Assembly (NCBI GenBank): GCA_910585205.1
Contig: CAJUCC010000008.1
Coordinates: forward strand, 1-64,000
From: an uncultured Lachnospiraceae bacterium
GTDB lineage: Bacteria > Bacillota > Clostridia > Lachnospirales > Lachnospiraceae
DNA length: 64,000 bases
Reading direction: 5' to 3'
Under the pieces are notes generated by a model. That model did no database searches. It was not told where the DNA came from and saw only the letters and a program-made list of their open reading frames with translations. Positions within the stretch are counted from its first letter, which is position 1. Every line of letters begins with the position of its first letter. A program made the position numbers and the translations under genes. Of the stretch, positions 33,817-42,331 are shown piece by piece.

Positions 33817-35013
33817 ATGAAAAGAAAAATACTGATTATCGTAGAAAATCTCCCCGTCCCGTTTGATACGCGGGTATGGCAGGAGGCTGTCACGCTGGCG
33901 GAAAACGGTTATACGGTATCCGTAATCTGTCCCAAGGGGAAAGGGTATGAGAAACCATATGAAAAACTGTCGGGAGTGTATATTTTCCGGCATGATCTGC
34001 CTGCGGAGGGAAGCGGACCCGTCGGCTATGCGAAAGAATATGGGGCAGCTCTTTTCCATGAGCTGCGGCTGGCAAAATTTATCTATAAAAAGATCGGATT
34101 TGATGTGATTCACGGCTGTAATCCGCCGGATAATATTTATCTGGTGGCCAGGCACTTTAAAAAGTACGGCGTGAAATATGTGTTTGACCATCATGACATT
34201 TGTCCCGAACTGTTTGAAGCCAAGTTCGGGACAAAGACGGGACTGCTGTATAAAAGTCAGCTTTGGCTGGAACGCAGGACGTATGAGAACGCTGCATTTG
34301 CCTTTGTTACAAATGAATCCTACCGAAAAATTGCGATTGAGCGGGGCGGTATGGAGCCGGGGAAAGTCTATGTGCTGCGGAGCGGGCCGAAGCTGGAACG
34401 GCTGCGGATACAGCCGCCGAAAGAGGAACTCAAGGGCGGCCGGCGTTATATGGTCGGGTATCTGGGCGTGATCGGAAAGCAGGAGGGTATCCCCTATCTG
34501 CTCAGGGCAGCCGCATATATCCGCAGGAAGCTGAAGCGGGACGACATCTGCTATGGCATCGTGGGCGGCGGCACGTCTCTGGAGGAGATGAAGGCGTTGT
34601 CCGCCAGACTGGGTCTGGAAGATATTGTGACATTTACCGGACGGGCGCCGGATGATGTGATGCTGGACTATCTGAATACTGCGGACATCTGTGTCAATCC
34701 CGATGAATACAATCCGATGAATGATAAATCTACCATGAATAAGGTTTTGGAATATATGGCGCTCGGGAAACCGATCGTACAGTTTGATCTGACGGAAGGG
34801 CGTTTTTCCGCGCAGGAGGCGTCGCTGTATGCGAAGCCGAATGACAGCGTGGATATGGCGAAAAAGATTGTGGCGCTGCTCGATGATGCGGAAAAGAGAA
34901 ACCGGATGTCTGTCTATGGCAGAAAGCGTGTGGTGGAAGAACTGAGCTGGGAGCATACGAGCAAAGCGCTGCTGGAAGGATACCGGGCATTTTTTGAAGG
35001 AGAAATTGAGTGA
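33817..35013 (+). CDS. GT4 glycosyltransferase
   Basis: A 398-residue GT-B enzyme. The N-terminus has ENLPVPFDTRVWQEAVTLAENGY, a motif of WcaL/WbuB-like transferases. The centre has DHHDICPELF, and GYLGVIGKQEGIPYLLRA opens the donor domain. NPMNDKSTMNKVLEYMALGKP takes the place of the usual E-x7-E signature and binds the donor. AAGGAGC at about 33803 gives a good ribosome site. It is two bases after the initiating transferase and overlaps the AlgD-type gene (GTG at 35010), so it is a candidate for adding the second sugar of the repeat, which is inference. Confidence 0.88.
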   Translation: MKRKILIIVENLPVPFDTRVWQEAVTLAENGYTVSVICPKGKGYEKPYEKLSGVYIFRHDLPAEGSGPVGYAKEYGAALFHELRLAKFIYKKIGFDVIHGCNPPDNIYLVARHFKKYGVKYVFDHHDICPELFEAKFGTKTGLLYKSQLWLERRTYENAAFAFVTNESYRKIAIERGGMEPGKVYVLRSGPKLERLRIQPPKEELKGGRRYMVGYLGVIGKQEGIPYLLRAAAYIRRKLKRDDICYGIVGGGTSLEEMKALSARLGLEDIVTFTGRAPDDVMLDYLNTADICVNPDEYNPMNDKSTMNKVLEYMALGKPIVQFDLTEGRFSAQEASLYAKPNDSVDMAKKIVALLDDAEKRNRMSVYGRKRVVEELSWEHTSKALLEGYRAFFEGEIE

Positions 35014-36383
35014 GAATCAGTATATTTGGAATGGGATATGTGGGCTGTGTGGGGGCGGCCTGCTGTGCAAAACTGGGGCACCATGTGATCGGTGTGGACG
35101 TATCGGCGCACAAGGTGGCGCTGATTAACAGCGGGCGTCCCACAATTATCGAGAAAGACATTGATGAGCTGGTGCGGGCGGCGCACGAAGGCGGGCGTCT
35201 GGAGGCGACGGACGATGCCGCGTATGCGGTGGCAAATTCGGCGATTTCTTTTATTGCCGTCGGCACACCGAGCAGCCGGGAAGGGCATCTGAATCTGGAA
35301 TATATCTATAAGGTGGCACGGCAGATCGGGGAGGCGCTGCGGAGCAAGGAAGACTTTCACATTGTGGCGATTCGCAGTACGGTGCTGCCGGGAACCAATC
35401 AAAAGCTTGGAGAGATTCTGGAGCAGGCTTCGGGGAAAAAGCGCGGTCGGGATTTCACAGTCGTTTCCAATCCCGAATTCCTGCGGGAAGGCACGGCGGT
35501 ACATGATTATCTGAACCCGCCGCTGACGCTCGTGGGGGCGGACTGTGACAGAGCAGTGGAGACAATGCGGGCGCTGTATGAGGATATTCCGGGGGAATTT
35601 ATTGCCACGGACATCAAAGTGGCGGAAATGATGAAATATATCAATAACACGTATCATGCGCTGAAAATCGTATTCGGCAATGAGGTGGGAAATATCTGTA
35701 AGGCGCTGGATGTGGACAGCCACAAGGTGATGGAAATATTCTGCAGGGACAGGCAGCTCAATATTTCACCATATTATTTCAAGCCCGGGTTTGCCTACGG
35801 CGGCTCCTGCCTGCCGAAGGATTCCAAAGCGCTGCGCACGCTGGCAAGGGACTGCTATATCGATGTGCCGGTAATCAATGCGATTGAGGAGAGCAATGAA
35901 ATTCAGAAAAAAAACGCGGTCAGATTGATTATGGAAAAAGGCAGACGCAGGGTCGGCATTCTGGGGCTGAGCTTTAAGGCCGGTACGGATGATCTGCGCT
36001 GCAGTCCGATTGTGGACGTGGTGGAAACCCTGCTCGGGAAAGGCTTTGAACTGCGCATTTATGACAAAAACGTAAAGCTTTCCGAGATTACGGGAACCAA
36101 TAAAGATTTTATTATGGCCAAGATTCCCCACTTGCAGCACTTTGTATATGATGATCTGGATAAGGTGGCGTCGGAATCGGATGTGCTTGTGGTGACAAAT
36201 AAAGAAGCGGAGTTTGCGGATTTATTGGAGCGCTATCCGGGAAAGATTATCGTCGATCTTGTCCGGGCATGGGATGACGTGGACTATGCCGGGCAGTATG
36301 AGGGCATTTCCTGGGGAAATATCAATACGAATGCAAAGCAGTATGAGACACGGGAAAAGGATATGGCAGGAACGGAGTTCTGA
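35010..36383 (+). CDS. AlgD-type GDP-mannose (or UDP-sugar) 6-dehydrogenase
   Basis: A 457-residue nucleotide-sugar dehydrogenase. The Rossmann motif GMGYVG is at residues 7-12, STVLPGT and NPEFLREGTAVHDY follow, and YYFKPGFAYGGSCLPKD holds the catalytic Cys at 267. The lengthened KPGFAYGGSC stretch and RQLNISPYY fit AlgD more than UDP-glucose dehydrogenase. AlgD makes GDP-mannuronic acid for alginate. It begins with GTG overlapping the previous stop (GAGTGA), with AAGGAGA upstream. It is followed by lyase, MBOAT and SGNH genes as in alginate loci. No mannose-1-phosphate guanylyltransferase is nearby, so GDP-mannose would come from elsewhere. Confidence 0.85.
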   Translation: MRISIFGMGYVGCVGAACCAKLGHHVIGVDVSAHKVALINSGRPTIIEKDIDELVRAAHEGGRLEATDDAAYAVANSAISFIAVGTPSSREGHLNLEYIYKVARQIGEALRSKEDFHIVAIRSTVLPGTNQKLGEILEQASGKKRGRDFTVVSNPEFLREGTAVHDYLNPPLTLVGADCDRAVETMRALYEDIPGEFIATDIKVAEMMKYINNTYHALKIVFGNEVGNICKALDVDSHKVMEIFCRDRQLNISPYYFKPGFAYGGSCLPKDSKALRTLARDCYIDVPVINAIEESNEIQKKNAVRLIMEKGRRRVGILGLSFKAGTDDLRCSPIVDVVETLLGKGFELRIYDKNVKLSEITGTNKDFIMAKIPHLQHFVYDDLDKVASESDVLVVTNKEAEFADLLERYPGKIIVDLVRAWDDVDYAGQYEGISWGNINTNAKQYETREKDMAGTEF

Positions 36384-36384
36384 G

Positions 36385-38400
36385 ATGGCGATCGGGTGGT
36401 ATATCAACCGTCTGCGCGCGATGAGTGTTCCGGAAGTCGCATGGCGGCTGGAACAAAAGGCGGCGCAGCAGGCGGAGCGGAATGTATTCGGAAAACGGCG
36501 GATAGCGGTGACGGACAGGGTCTTTCGGCGTGAGTGGGAGGGGCTTGTATTCCACAGAGAACGGCTGGCGCTGGCAGAGCAGGCGGCGCCGGTCTGCAGC
36601 GATGCGGCGCCGGTGCGGATTGCGCTGCCCGGCGGTTATGACTATGAGACTTATAAAAAAGACTGGCACGCGGGATTTCAGACACCGCAGAAATGGCCGC
36701 AGATTTTTTCCGGTGATCTGCACTATAAGCAGCGGGACGAAATCGGAGACGCGCGGACAAACTGGGAGCTGAACCGGCATTTTCAGTTTGCCATGCTGGC
36801 CCGTCGTTATTGCCGGACAAAAGACCGAACATATCTGACAGAACTGTCAGAATTATTTTTTGACTGGAACGCAGAGAATCCCTTTTTGACGGGGATTTCC
36901 TGGACAAGCGTTATGGAAGCGGCAATCCGGGACATCAACTGGATTTACACACTGGGATTTTTGTCCGACGCGGCGCAGGCGGAAGAAAATGCGGCGGCAA
37001 AAGAGAGAATCGGCGCACTCTGCAGGGCGCTGCGTGTGGGCATTATCAATATGACGGAATATATTGCCGTGCACTATTCCCGGCATTCCTCCGCCAATAA
37101 TCATGTGATTACAGAGGCGGCGGCTATGGGGCTGGCCGGACTGGTGATGAACTGCGGGGCGTGGTTTGACACGGCTTTTTACATTCTGCAGTATGAGATT
37201 GAACGGCAGAATTACGGCGACGGTGTCAACAAAGAAGTTTCCCTGCATTATCAGTCATTTTTTATGGAAGCCGTGGGGCTGCTTATGCTGCATATGCAGA
37301 TCAACGGTATCCGTGTACCGCAGATGTGGCGCAATACGCTTGTGAAAATGAGCCGTTATCTGGCAGACTGTCAGGGACAGTATGGGGAAAGTGTTGTCTT
37401 CGGAGATGATGACGGCGGAAAGATTCTGGATCTGCAGGGAGCGATGCAGCGCAATCACTATGATTATGTGTTGCAGCTTATGAGCGTGGTTTTGCCGGAA
37501 CGGTATGCGGCGGCAGTGACGGACGATACACTGCTTGCCATCGTGCCGGGGCATTTGCGGGAGCGGATGGGAGAAAAGCGTCTCTGCCGGCGTACGGGCA
37601 GCGTCTGTTACGAACAGGGCGGCGTGAGCCTTTTAAGGAGCGAAGACGGCAGTGCTCTGATCGGAATCGATCACGGAGAACTCGGTTTTGGGAGTATCGC
37701 CGCGCACGGACATGCGGATGCGCTCTCGTTTCAGATGTATCTGGGCGGCAGTGCGGTATTTGCGGATGCGGGAACTTATATCTATCATATTGATCTGCAG
37801 AGCAGAAACGCGTTTCGCAAAACGGAAAATCACAATACGGTGACAATAAACGGTGCGGATCAGTCGGAAATGCGCGGCGCGTTTCTGTGGGGGAAGCGCG
37901 CGGAGACAAGACTGCTGGCACACAATCTGGCTGTGGGAAATGCGCGCAGCGGCGATGAGACAAGGCGCCCGGCATCGGCGGACGGCCGTGCGGCGGGAAT
38001 CTTATATGTGGAAGCGGAGCACAACGGTTATGGGCCGGTGATACACCGGCGAAAGTACCGGTATGACGGAAAAAACTGTCTGCAATTATATGACGATCTG
38101 CTGCATGCGGGCCGGGATACTGTCTATGGCGTCCATTTTCTGCTGGGACAGGGATGCCGTGTGGAGGAAACGGGAGCAGACCATTTCGTGCTTTCATGTC
38201 CGTGCGGCGCAAACCGGCGCGCGGCGGTAACGCTGCAATTCCGGGGAGAAGGCGGGATGTGTCTGTCTGCGGAAGAGTCATGGGTTTCGGGTGCGTATGG
38301 GGAAAAAGAACGTGTGAAAAAACTTCGGGTTACGGGGAAAACCGATACGGACTGCAGAATCATAACGACCATACGCTGGAAGGAGCAGAATGTTATTTAA
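36385..38400 (+). CDS. Heparinase II/III-like polysaccharide lyase family protein
   Basis: A 671-residue protein with the two-part heparinase II/III layout. The first 370 residues form an alpha-toroid (KWPQIFSGDLHYKQRDEIGD, NNHVITEAAAMGLAG, and NKEVSLHYQ). A beta-sandwich follows with GHADALSFQMYLGG, FADAGTYIYH and the FRKTENHNTVTINGADQSE stretch. Such enzymes cleave uronic-acid glycans such as alginate or heparan. There is no signal peptide; the N-terminus, MAIGWYINRLRAMS, is typical of lyase-like proteins encoded in capsule and O-antigen loci. The role there is unclear, and it could be trimming, quality control or a non-lytic function. It follows AlgD by one base. Confidence 0.85.
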   Translation: MAIGWYINRLRAMSVPEVAWRLEQKAAQQAERNVFGKRRIAVTDRVFRREWEGLVFHRERLALAEQAAPVCSDAAPVRIALPGGYDYETYKKDWHAGFQTPQKWPQIFSGDLHYKQRDEIGDARTNWELNRHFQFAMLARRYCRTKDRTYLTELSELFFDWNAENPFLTGISWTSVMEAAIRDINWIYTLGFLSDAAQAEENAAAKERIGALCRALRVGIINMTEYIAVHYSRHSSANNHVITEAAAMGLAGLVMNCGAWFDTAFYILQYEIERQNYGDGVNKEVSLHYQSFFMEAVGLLMLHMQINGIRVPQMWRNTLVKMSRYLADCQGQYGESVVFGDDDGGKILDLQGAMQRNHYDYVLQLMSVVLPERYAAAVTDDTLLAIVPGHLRERMGEKRLCRRTGSVCYEQGGVSLLRSEDGSALIGIDHGELGFGSIAAHGHADALSFQMYLGGSAVFADAGTYIYHIDLQSRNAFRKTENHNTVTINGADQSEMRGAFLWGKRAETRLLAHNLAVGNARSGDETRRPASADGRAAGILYVEAEHNGYGPVIHRRKYRYDGKNCLQLYDDLLHAGRDTVYGVHFLLGQGCRVEETGADHFVLSCPCGANRRAAVTLQFRGEGGMCLSAEESWVSGAYGEKERVKKLRVTGKTDTDCRIITTIRWKEQNVI

Positions 38401-39886
38401 TTCACTGGATTTTATTATTTTCTTTCCTGTTGTGGCGTTTCTGTATTTTCTGATACCCGCGAAAGGGAAACATGTCTGGCTGCTGCTGGCCAGCTATTAT
38501 TTTTATATGAGCTGGAACGCCGGTTATGCGGTTTTGATTTTGTGCTCCACGGTAATTACATACACGTGCGGGCGTCTTCTGGAGCGGGCGGGACAGATCG
38601 GAGATGAGAAGAAAAAGCGGTTTTGGAAAACGTGCTGCCTGACCGCCAGCCTGACGGCAAATCTGTTTTTGTTATTTTTGTTTAAGTATTATGGGTTTGC
38701 GGCATCGGCTCTGGAATCGCTTCTGCCTTATCTGGGGATTACCGTAAAAATGCCGGAGATCAGTCTGCTTTTGCCGGTCGGCATTTCCTTTTATACCTTT
38801 CAGGCGCTGGGATATACGATTGATGTGTACCGGGATGAGCTGCGGGCGGAAAAGAATTTGATCCAATATGCGCTGTTTGTGTCGTTTTTTCCGCAGCTGG
38901 TCGCAGGGCCGATTGAACGGGCGGGCAATCTCCTCTCACAGCTTCGCCGGACGGACCGCCGGTTTGACTATGAGCAGGCCAGAGAGGGGCTGCTGCTTAT
39001 GCTGTGGGGATATTTCCTGAAGCTGGTGCTGGCGGACCGGATCGCCATATTTGTCAATACGGTTTATGGCGATTATGAAAGTTATGGCGGTGTGTACCTG
39101 ATACTGGCGACGATTTTATTTGCCTTTCAGATCTATTGCGACTTTGCGGGATATTCCGTGATTGCGACCGGTGCGGCCCGGATTATGGGGTTTACGCTGA
39201 TGGAGAATTTCGATGCGCCGTATCTGTCCTGCAGCGTAAGCGAGTTCTGGCGCAGGTGGCATATTTCGCTGTCGTCATGGTTCCGGGATTACCTGTATAT
39301 TCCGCTGGGCGGCAACCGCAAGGGCAGGGGCCGGAAGTTCCTGAACCTGTTTCTCGTCTTCTGTATCAGCGGGCTATGGCATGGGGCAAACTGGACATTC
39401 GTCATCTGGGGCGCGCTGAACGGTCTGTATCAGATTGCGGGGGAGGTGTGCAGACCGCTGCGGGAGAGGCTGCGGCGGTTTTTCCGGCTGCGTGCCGGCG
39501 GCGCGGGAGAACGGCTGGCTGCCATGGCGGTTACGTTTTGTCTGGTTGATTTCGCCTGGCTGTTTTTCCGGGCGCAGTCCGTCGGCGCGGCGTTTGCGAT
39601 GATAAAAAGTATCCGTACGCAGTGGAATCCCTGGATTCTCTTTGACGGTTCCCTGTACGAACTCGGTTTGTCGGAGAAAAGTTTTACGGTGATGCTGCTT
39701 TCTCTCGCGGTTTTGCTGGCGGCTGATGTGATGAAATACCGGGGCGTCTGCATTCGCAGAATCATTCTGGCGCAGACCTGCTGGTTTCGCTATCTTGTAT
39801 TTGCCGGGTCTGCTTTGTTGATTACGCTGATCGGTGTGTGGGGGATTGGCTTTGCGGAATCCGGATTTATTTATTTTCAGTTTTGA
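38390..39886 (+). CDS. MBOAT-family O-acyltransferase (AlgI-like)
   Basis: A 498-residue polytopic membrane protein. It has LPVGISFYTFQALGYTIDVYR, QLVAGPIERAGNLL, FCDFAGYSVIATGAARIMG-like EN(F/I)-x-PY-x-S stretches, SEFWRRWHISLSSWFRDYLYIPLGG, and LWHGANWTFVIWG with the catalytic His. This is the AlgI/DltB branch of MBOAT enzymes, which bring acyl groups across the membrane to glycans. The next gene supplies the usual SGNH-fold partner. AAGGAGCAG precedes the ATG, and the gene overlaps the lyase stop by 11 bases. An O-acetylated surface glycan is therefore likely. Confidence 0.92.
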   Translation: MLFNSLDFIIFFPVVAFLYFLIPAKGKHVWLLLASYYFYMSWNAGYAVLILCSTVITYTCGRLLERAGQIGDEKKKRFWKTCCLTASLTANLFLLFLFKYYGFAASALESLLPYLGITVKMPEISLLLPVGISFYTFQALGYTIDVYRDELRAEKNLIQYALFVSFFPQLVAGPIERAGNLLSQLRRTDRRFDYEQAREGLLLMLWGYFLKLVLADRIAIFVNTVYGDYESYGGVYLILATILFAFQIYCDFAGYSVIATGAARIMGFTLMENFDAPYLSCSVSEFWRRWHISLSSWFRDYLYIPLGGNRKGRGRKFLNLFLVFCISGLWHGANWTFVIWGALNGLYQIAGEVCRPLRERLRRFFRLRAGGAGERLAAMAVTFCLVDFAWLFFRAQSVGAAFAMIKSIRTQWNPWILFDGSLYELGLSEKSFTVMLLSLAVLLAADVMKYRGVCIRRIILAQTCWFRYLVFAGSALLITLIGVWGIGFAESGFIYFQF

Positions 39887-39897
39887 GGAGAGGGCTG

Positions 39898-41178
39898 ATG
39901 CGTGTAAAAAGAAACATGGTCCGTATTTTTCATGTGTGCATGGTATTGTTCCTGTTCGCCGCCGGATTTTTCGGCCTCAACCGCCTGACGATGCGCAAGG
40001 AAGCGGTGGTCAGGAACCGGGAACTGTATGACCGGGGAGCGGAGTATGATGTGTTGTTTATCGGAAACAGCCATATGATTAACGCGGTGTTCCCCATGCA
40101 GTTGTATCGCGACTATGGAATTACCTCTTATAATGTGGGACGATACGGGCATTATATACCTGAATCCTATTACGTGCTGGAAGACGCGCTGCAGCATACG
40201 AATCCAAAACTGGTCGTGATCGATACCTTTATGATTAACAGAGACGAAAAGATGCGCAATGACCAGATCGGCATTAACTTCTCTCATACGACGATGGATT
40301 CGATTCCCTTTTCCCCGCGCAAAATCAGAGCGGTTCTGGATCTGCAGCCGGATGCGGCATATCGCAGGGAACTGCTGTTTCCCTATTCGGTATACCACAA
40401 CCGGTGGGAGGAATTGGGAGAGGAAGACTTTGCGCCGGTTATCACGAAGGAAAAAGGGGCGGTGACAGGCCGTAAGGTTTATTCGTATGACGGGGAAGGC
40501 GTGGCGGCTGCGGAGACGTTATCGGAGACGGCGGATCTGCAGGGAACCGGTGTGCGGTATCTGGAGAAAATGACGGAACTGTGCCGGGAACGGGGGATTG
40601 CGGTTTTGCTCGTCTATCTGCCATATCCGGACGGCGGTGACGAAGTGCTGATGGCGGACCGGGCTGCGGATCAGCCGTTGACGGCGGCTTTTGCAGCGCA
40701 GAGCGGAATTCCGTATATTAATTTTATGGAAACGGCATGCTGGAGTCCCGATACGGATTTTGCGGATCAGGAACATATGAATTTTCTGGGCGGCCAGAAG
40801 ATAACGGAGGCGGTCGGTGCCTATCTGCAGGAGAATTACTCGCTGACGGATCACAGGCAGGATGCGCTGGGCGGGGCGTGGAACCGGGATTATGAGGCAT
40901 ATTTTCTGGAGAAGCAGCAGGCATTGCTGGAAGAAGACGATGCGGACTGCTTTCTGATGCTCTGCCACGACCGGGATCTGCAGGTGTCGGTCAGCCTGCC
41001 TCCTGATTTTGCGGCGGGAGAGCGGAAACTGGAATGTCTGCTGGCGGGACTGGAGGATGTCTCGTATGCGGAAGATGCCGACGGTCTGCGGATCGTAGTG
41101 AGCGAGCGGGAAACCGGCGCAGTAATCGGGGAAAAGACTTTTGTCCGGGAGACGGAGATTACGGAGAGAGAAGAATGA
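39898..41178 (+). CDS. SGNH-fold (AlgJ/DltD-like) glycan acylation partner
   Basis: A 426-residue exported or membrane-anchored protein with one N-terminal helix (FHVCMVLFLFAAGFFGLN). LFIGNSHMINAVFP near residue 60 gives the active-site Ser in a GNS-x form, and ADQEHMNFLGGQKI has the Asp-x2-His pair. This fits the partner of an MBOAT enzyme, the role AlgJ, AlgX and DltD have for alginate or teichoic acid. It lies 11 bases after the MBOAT gene, with GAGGAGAGG as its ribosome site. A C-terminal region of about 90 residues (after about 330) has no recognised match. Translational coupling to the following GT4 is by an ATG four bases before its stop. Confidence 0.82.
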   Translation: MRVKRNMVRIFHVCMVLFLFAAGFFGLNRLTMRKEAVVRNRELYDRGAEYDVLFIGNSHMINAVFPMQLYRDYGITSYNVGRYGHYIPESYYVLEDALQHTNPKLVVIDTFMINRDEKMRNDQIGINFSHTTMDSIPFSPRKIRAVLDLQPDAAYRRELLFPYSVYHNRWEELGEEDFAPVITKEKGAVTGRKVYSYDGEGVAAAETLSETADLQGTGVRYLEKMTELCRERGIAVLLVYLPYPDGGDEVLMADRAADQPLTAAFAAQSGIPYINFMETACWSPDTDFADQEHMNFLGGQKITEAVGAYLQENYSLTDHRQDALGGAWNRDYEAYFLEKQQALLEEDDADCFLMLCHDRDLQVSVSLPPDFAAGERKLECLLAGLEDVSYAEDADGLRIVVSERETGAVIGEKTFVRETEITEREE

Positions 41179-42218
41179 ACGTATTGATGATAGGCGCGGG
41201 ACGGGATGTGCGGGGCGGCGTATCCTCCGTGGTGAACGGTTATTATGAGGCGGGGCTGGATAAAAAATGTGATCTGACCTATCTGCCGACGATGGAAGAC
41301 GGAAATAAATTCAAAAAGCTGGTGGTGGCGGCGGGGGCGCGTATCCGCTTTGAAACGCTGATTCGGAAGGCGGATATTCTGCATGTGCATATGTCGTCCG
41401 ATAACAGTTTTTACCGCAAAGCGGTCTTTATCCGTAAGGCGTACCGGGAAGGGAAAAAGATTGTGATCCACATGCACGGCAGTACCTTTGATCTGTTTTA
41501 CCGGGAGCGCTGTAGTGAGAAGCAGAAACGGCAGGTGCGGAGGATATTTGCCATGGCCGACCGGGTAATTGCGCTGTCGGACGACTGGAAAGCGTTTCTG
41601 GCGAAATATATCTGTACGGCGGATAAGATCAAGGTGATCTATAATGCCGTCCGCATTCCCGGGACATACCGAAAAGACTATGCGAACCGAAACATGCTTT
41701 TTCTGGGAATTCTGGGACAGCGGAAGGGAACGTATGATCTGATCGAAGCGCTGCCCGCCGTCTTTGCCAGATACCCGGATGCGCATATTTACTTTGGCGG
41801 CGACGGGGAACGGGAGCAGGCGGAGCGGCTCTGCCGGGCGAAAGGGATTGCAGAACAGGTGACATTCTGCGGATGGGTCAGAGGCCGGGAAAAGCAGCGC
41901 CTGCTGAGGACTTGCAGCGTCTATGTGCTGCCCTCTTATCATGAAGGGATGCCGATGTCTGTTCTGGAAGCGATGTCATACGGCATGGCTGTGGTTTCCA
42001 CCTATACGGGCGGAATTCCGCATGTGATTGCGGACGGTGAAAACGGCCTTTTGTGTGAAGCGGGGGATGTGCGGAAACTGGGGGAATTGCTGGATAACGT
42101 GCTGGAATCCGAAAAATTGCGGGAGCAGATGGGAAAACAGGCAGCGGCGGCGATTGCGATGCGGTTTGATATACAGAAGGTGATCGACAGGCTGCTGACG
42201 CTTTACCATGATATGTAG
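41175..42218 (+). CDS. GT4 glycosyltransferase
   Basis: A 347-residue GT4 enzyme. The N-terminus has MIGAGRDVRGGVSSVVNGYY, then HVHMSSDNSFYRK and KKIVIHMHGSTFD. The donor side opens with LFLGILGQRKGTYDLIEALP, and PSYHEGMPMSVLEAMSYG carries the E-x7-E signature. The start at 41175 follows from this conserved opening and the ATGA-type overlap with the SGNH gene. It ends the segment that begins with the promoter at 30152; a 113-base gap with a new promoter follows. The sugar is not known. Confidence 0.88.
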   Translation: MNVLMIGAGRDVRGGVSSVVNGYYEAGLDKKCDLTYLPTMEDGNKFKKLVVAAGARIRFETLIRKADILHVHMSSDNSFYRKAVFIRKAYREGKKIVIHMHGSTFDLFYRERCSEKQKRQVRRIFAMADRVIALSDDWKAFLAKYICTADKIKVIYNAVRIPGTYRKDYANRNMLFLGILGQRKGTYDLIEALPAVFARYPDAHIYFGGDGEREQAERLCRAKGIAEQVTFCGWVRGREKQRLLRTCSVYVLPSYHEGMPMSVLEAMSYGMAVVSTYTGGIPHVIADGENGLLCEAGDVRKLGELLDNVLESEKLREQMGKQAAAAIAMRFDIQKVIDRLLTLYHDM

Positions 42219-42278
42219 AAAGCGCTGGATTCCCAGGAAACAATATATCTCAAACGGTAAAAGAACCGCCACAAACGA

Positions 42279-42307
42279 TTGTAATTTAGACCATATAATG
42301 CTAAAAT
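42279..42307 (+). promoter_or_regulatory. Putative sigma-A promoter in the 42219-42331 gap
   Basis: TTGTAA at 42279-42284 (4 of 6), a 17-base spacer and TAAAAT at 42302-42307 (5 of 6) with TGC before it, an extended -10. Start of transcription would be near 42314, just before the ATGGAGA ribosome site at 42316-42322. A second possible -10 (TATAAT, 42294-42299) has no matching -35. The rest of the gap holds nothing I recognise. Confidence 0.55.
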
Positions 42308-42331
42308 AGACAAATATGGAGAATTTTTCCT

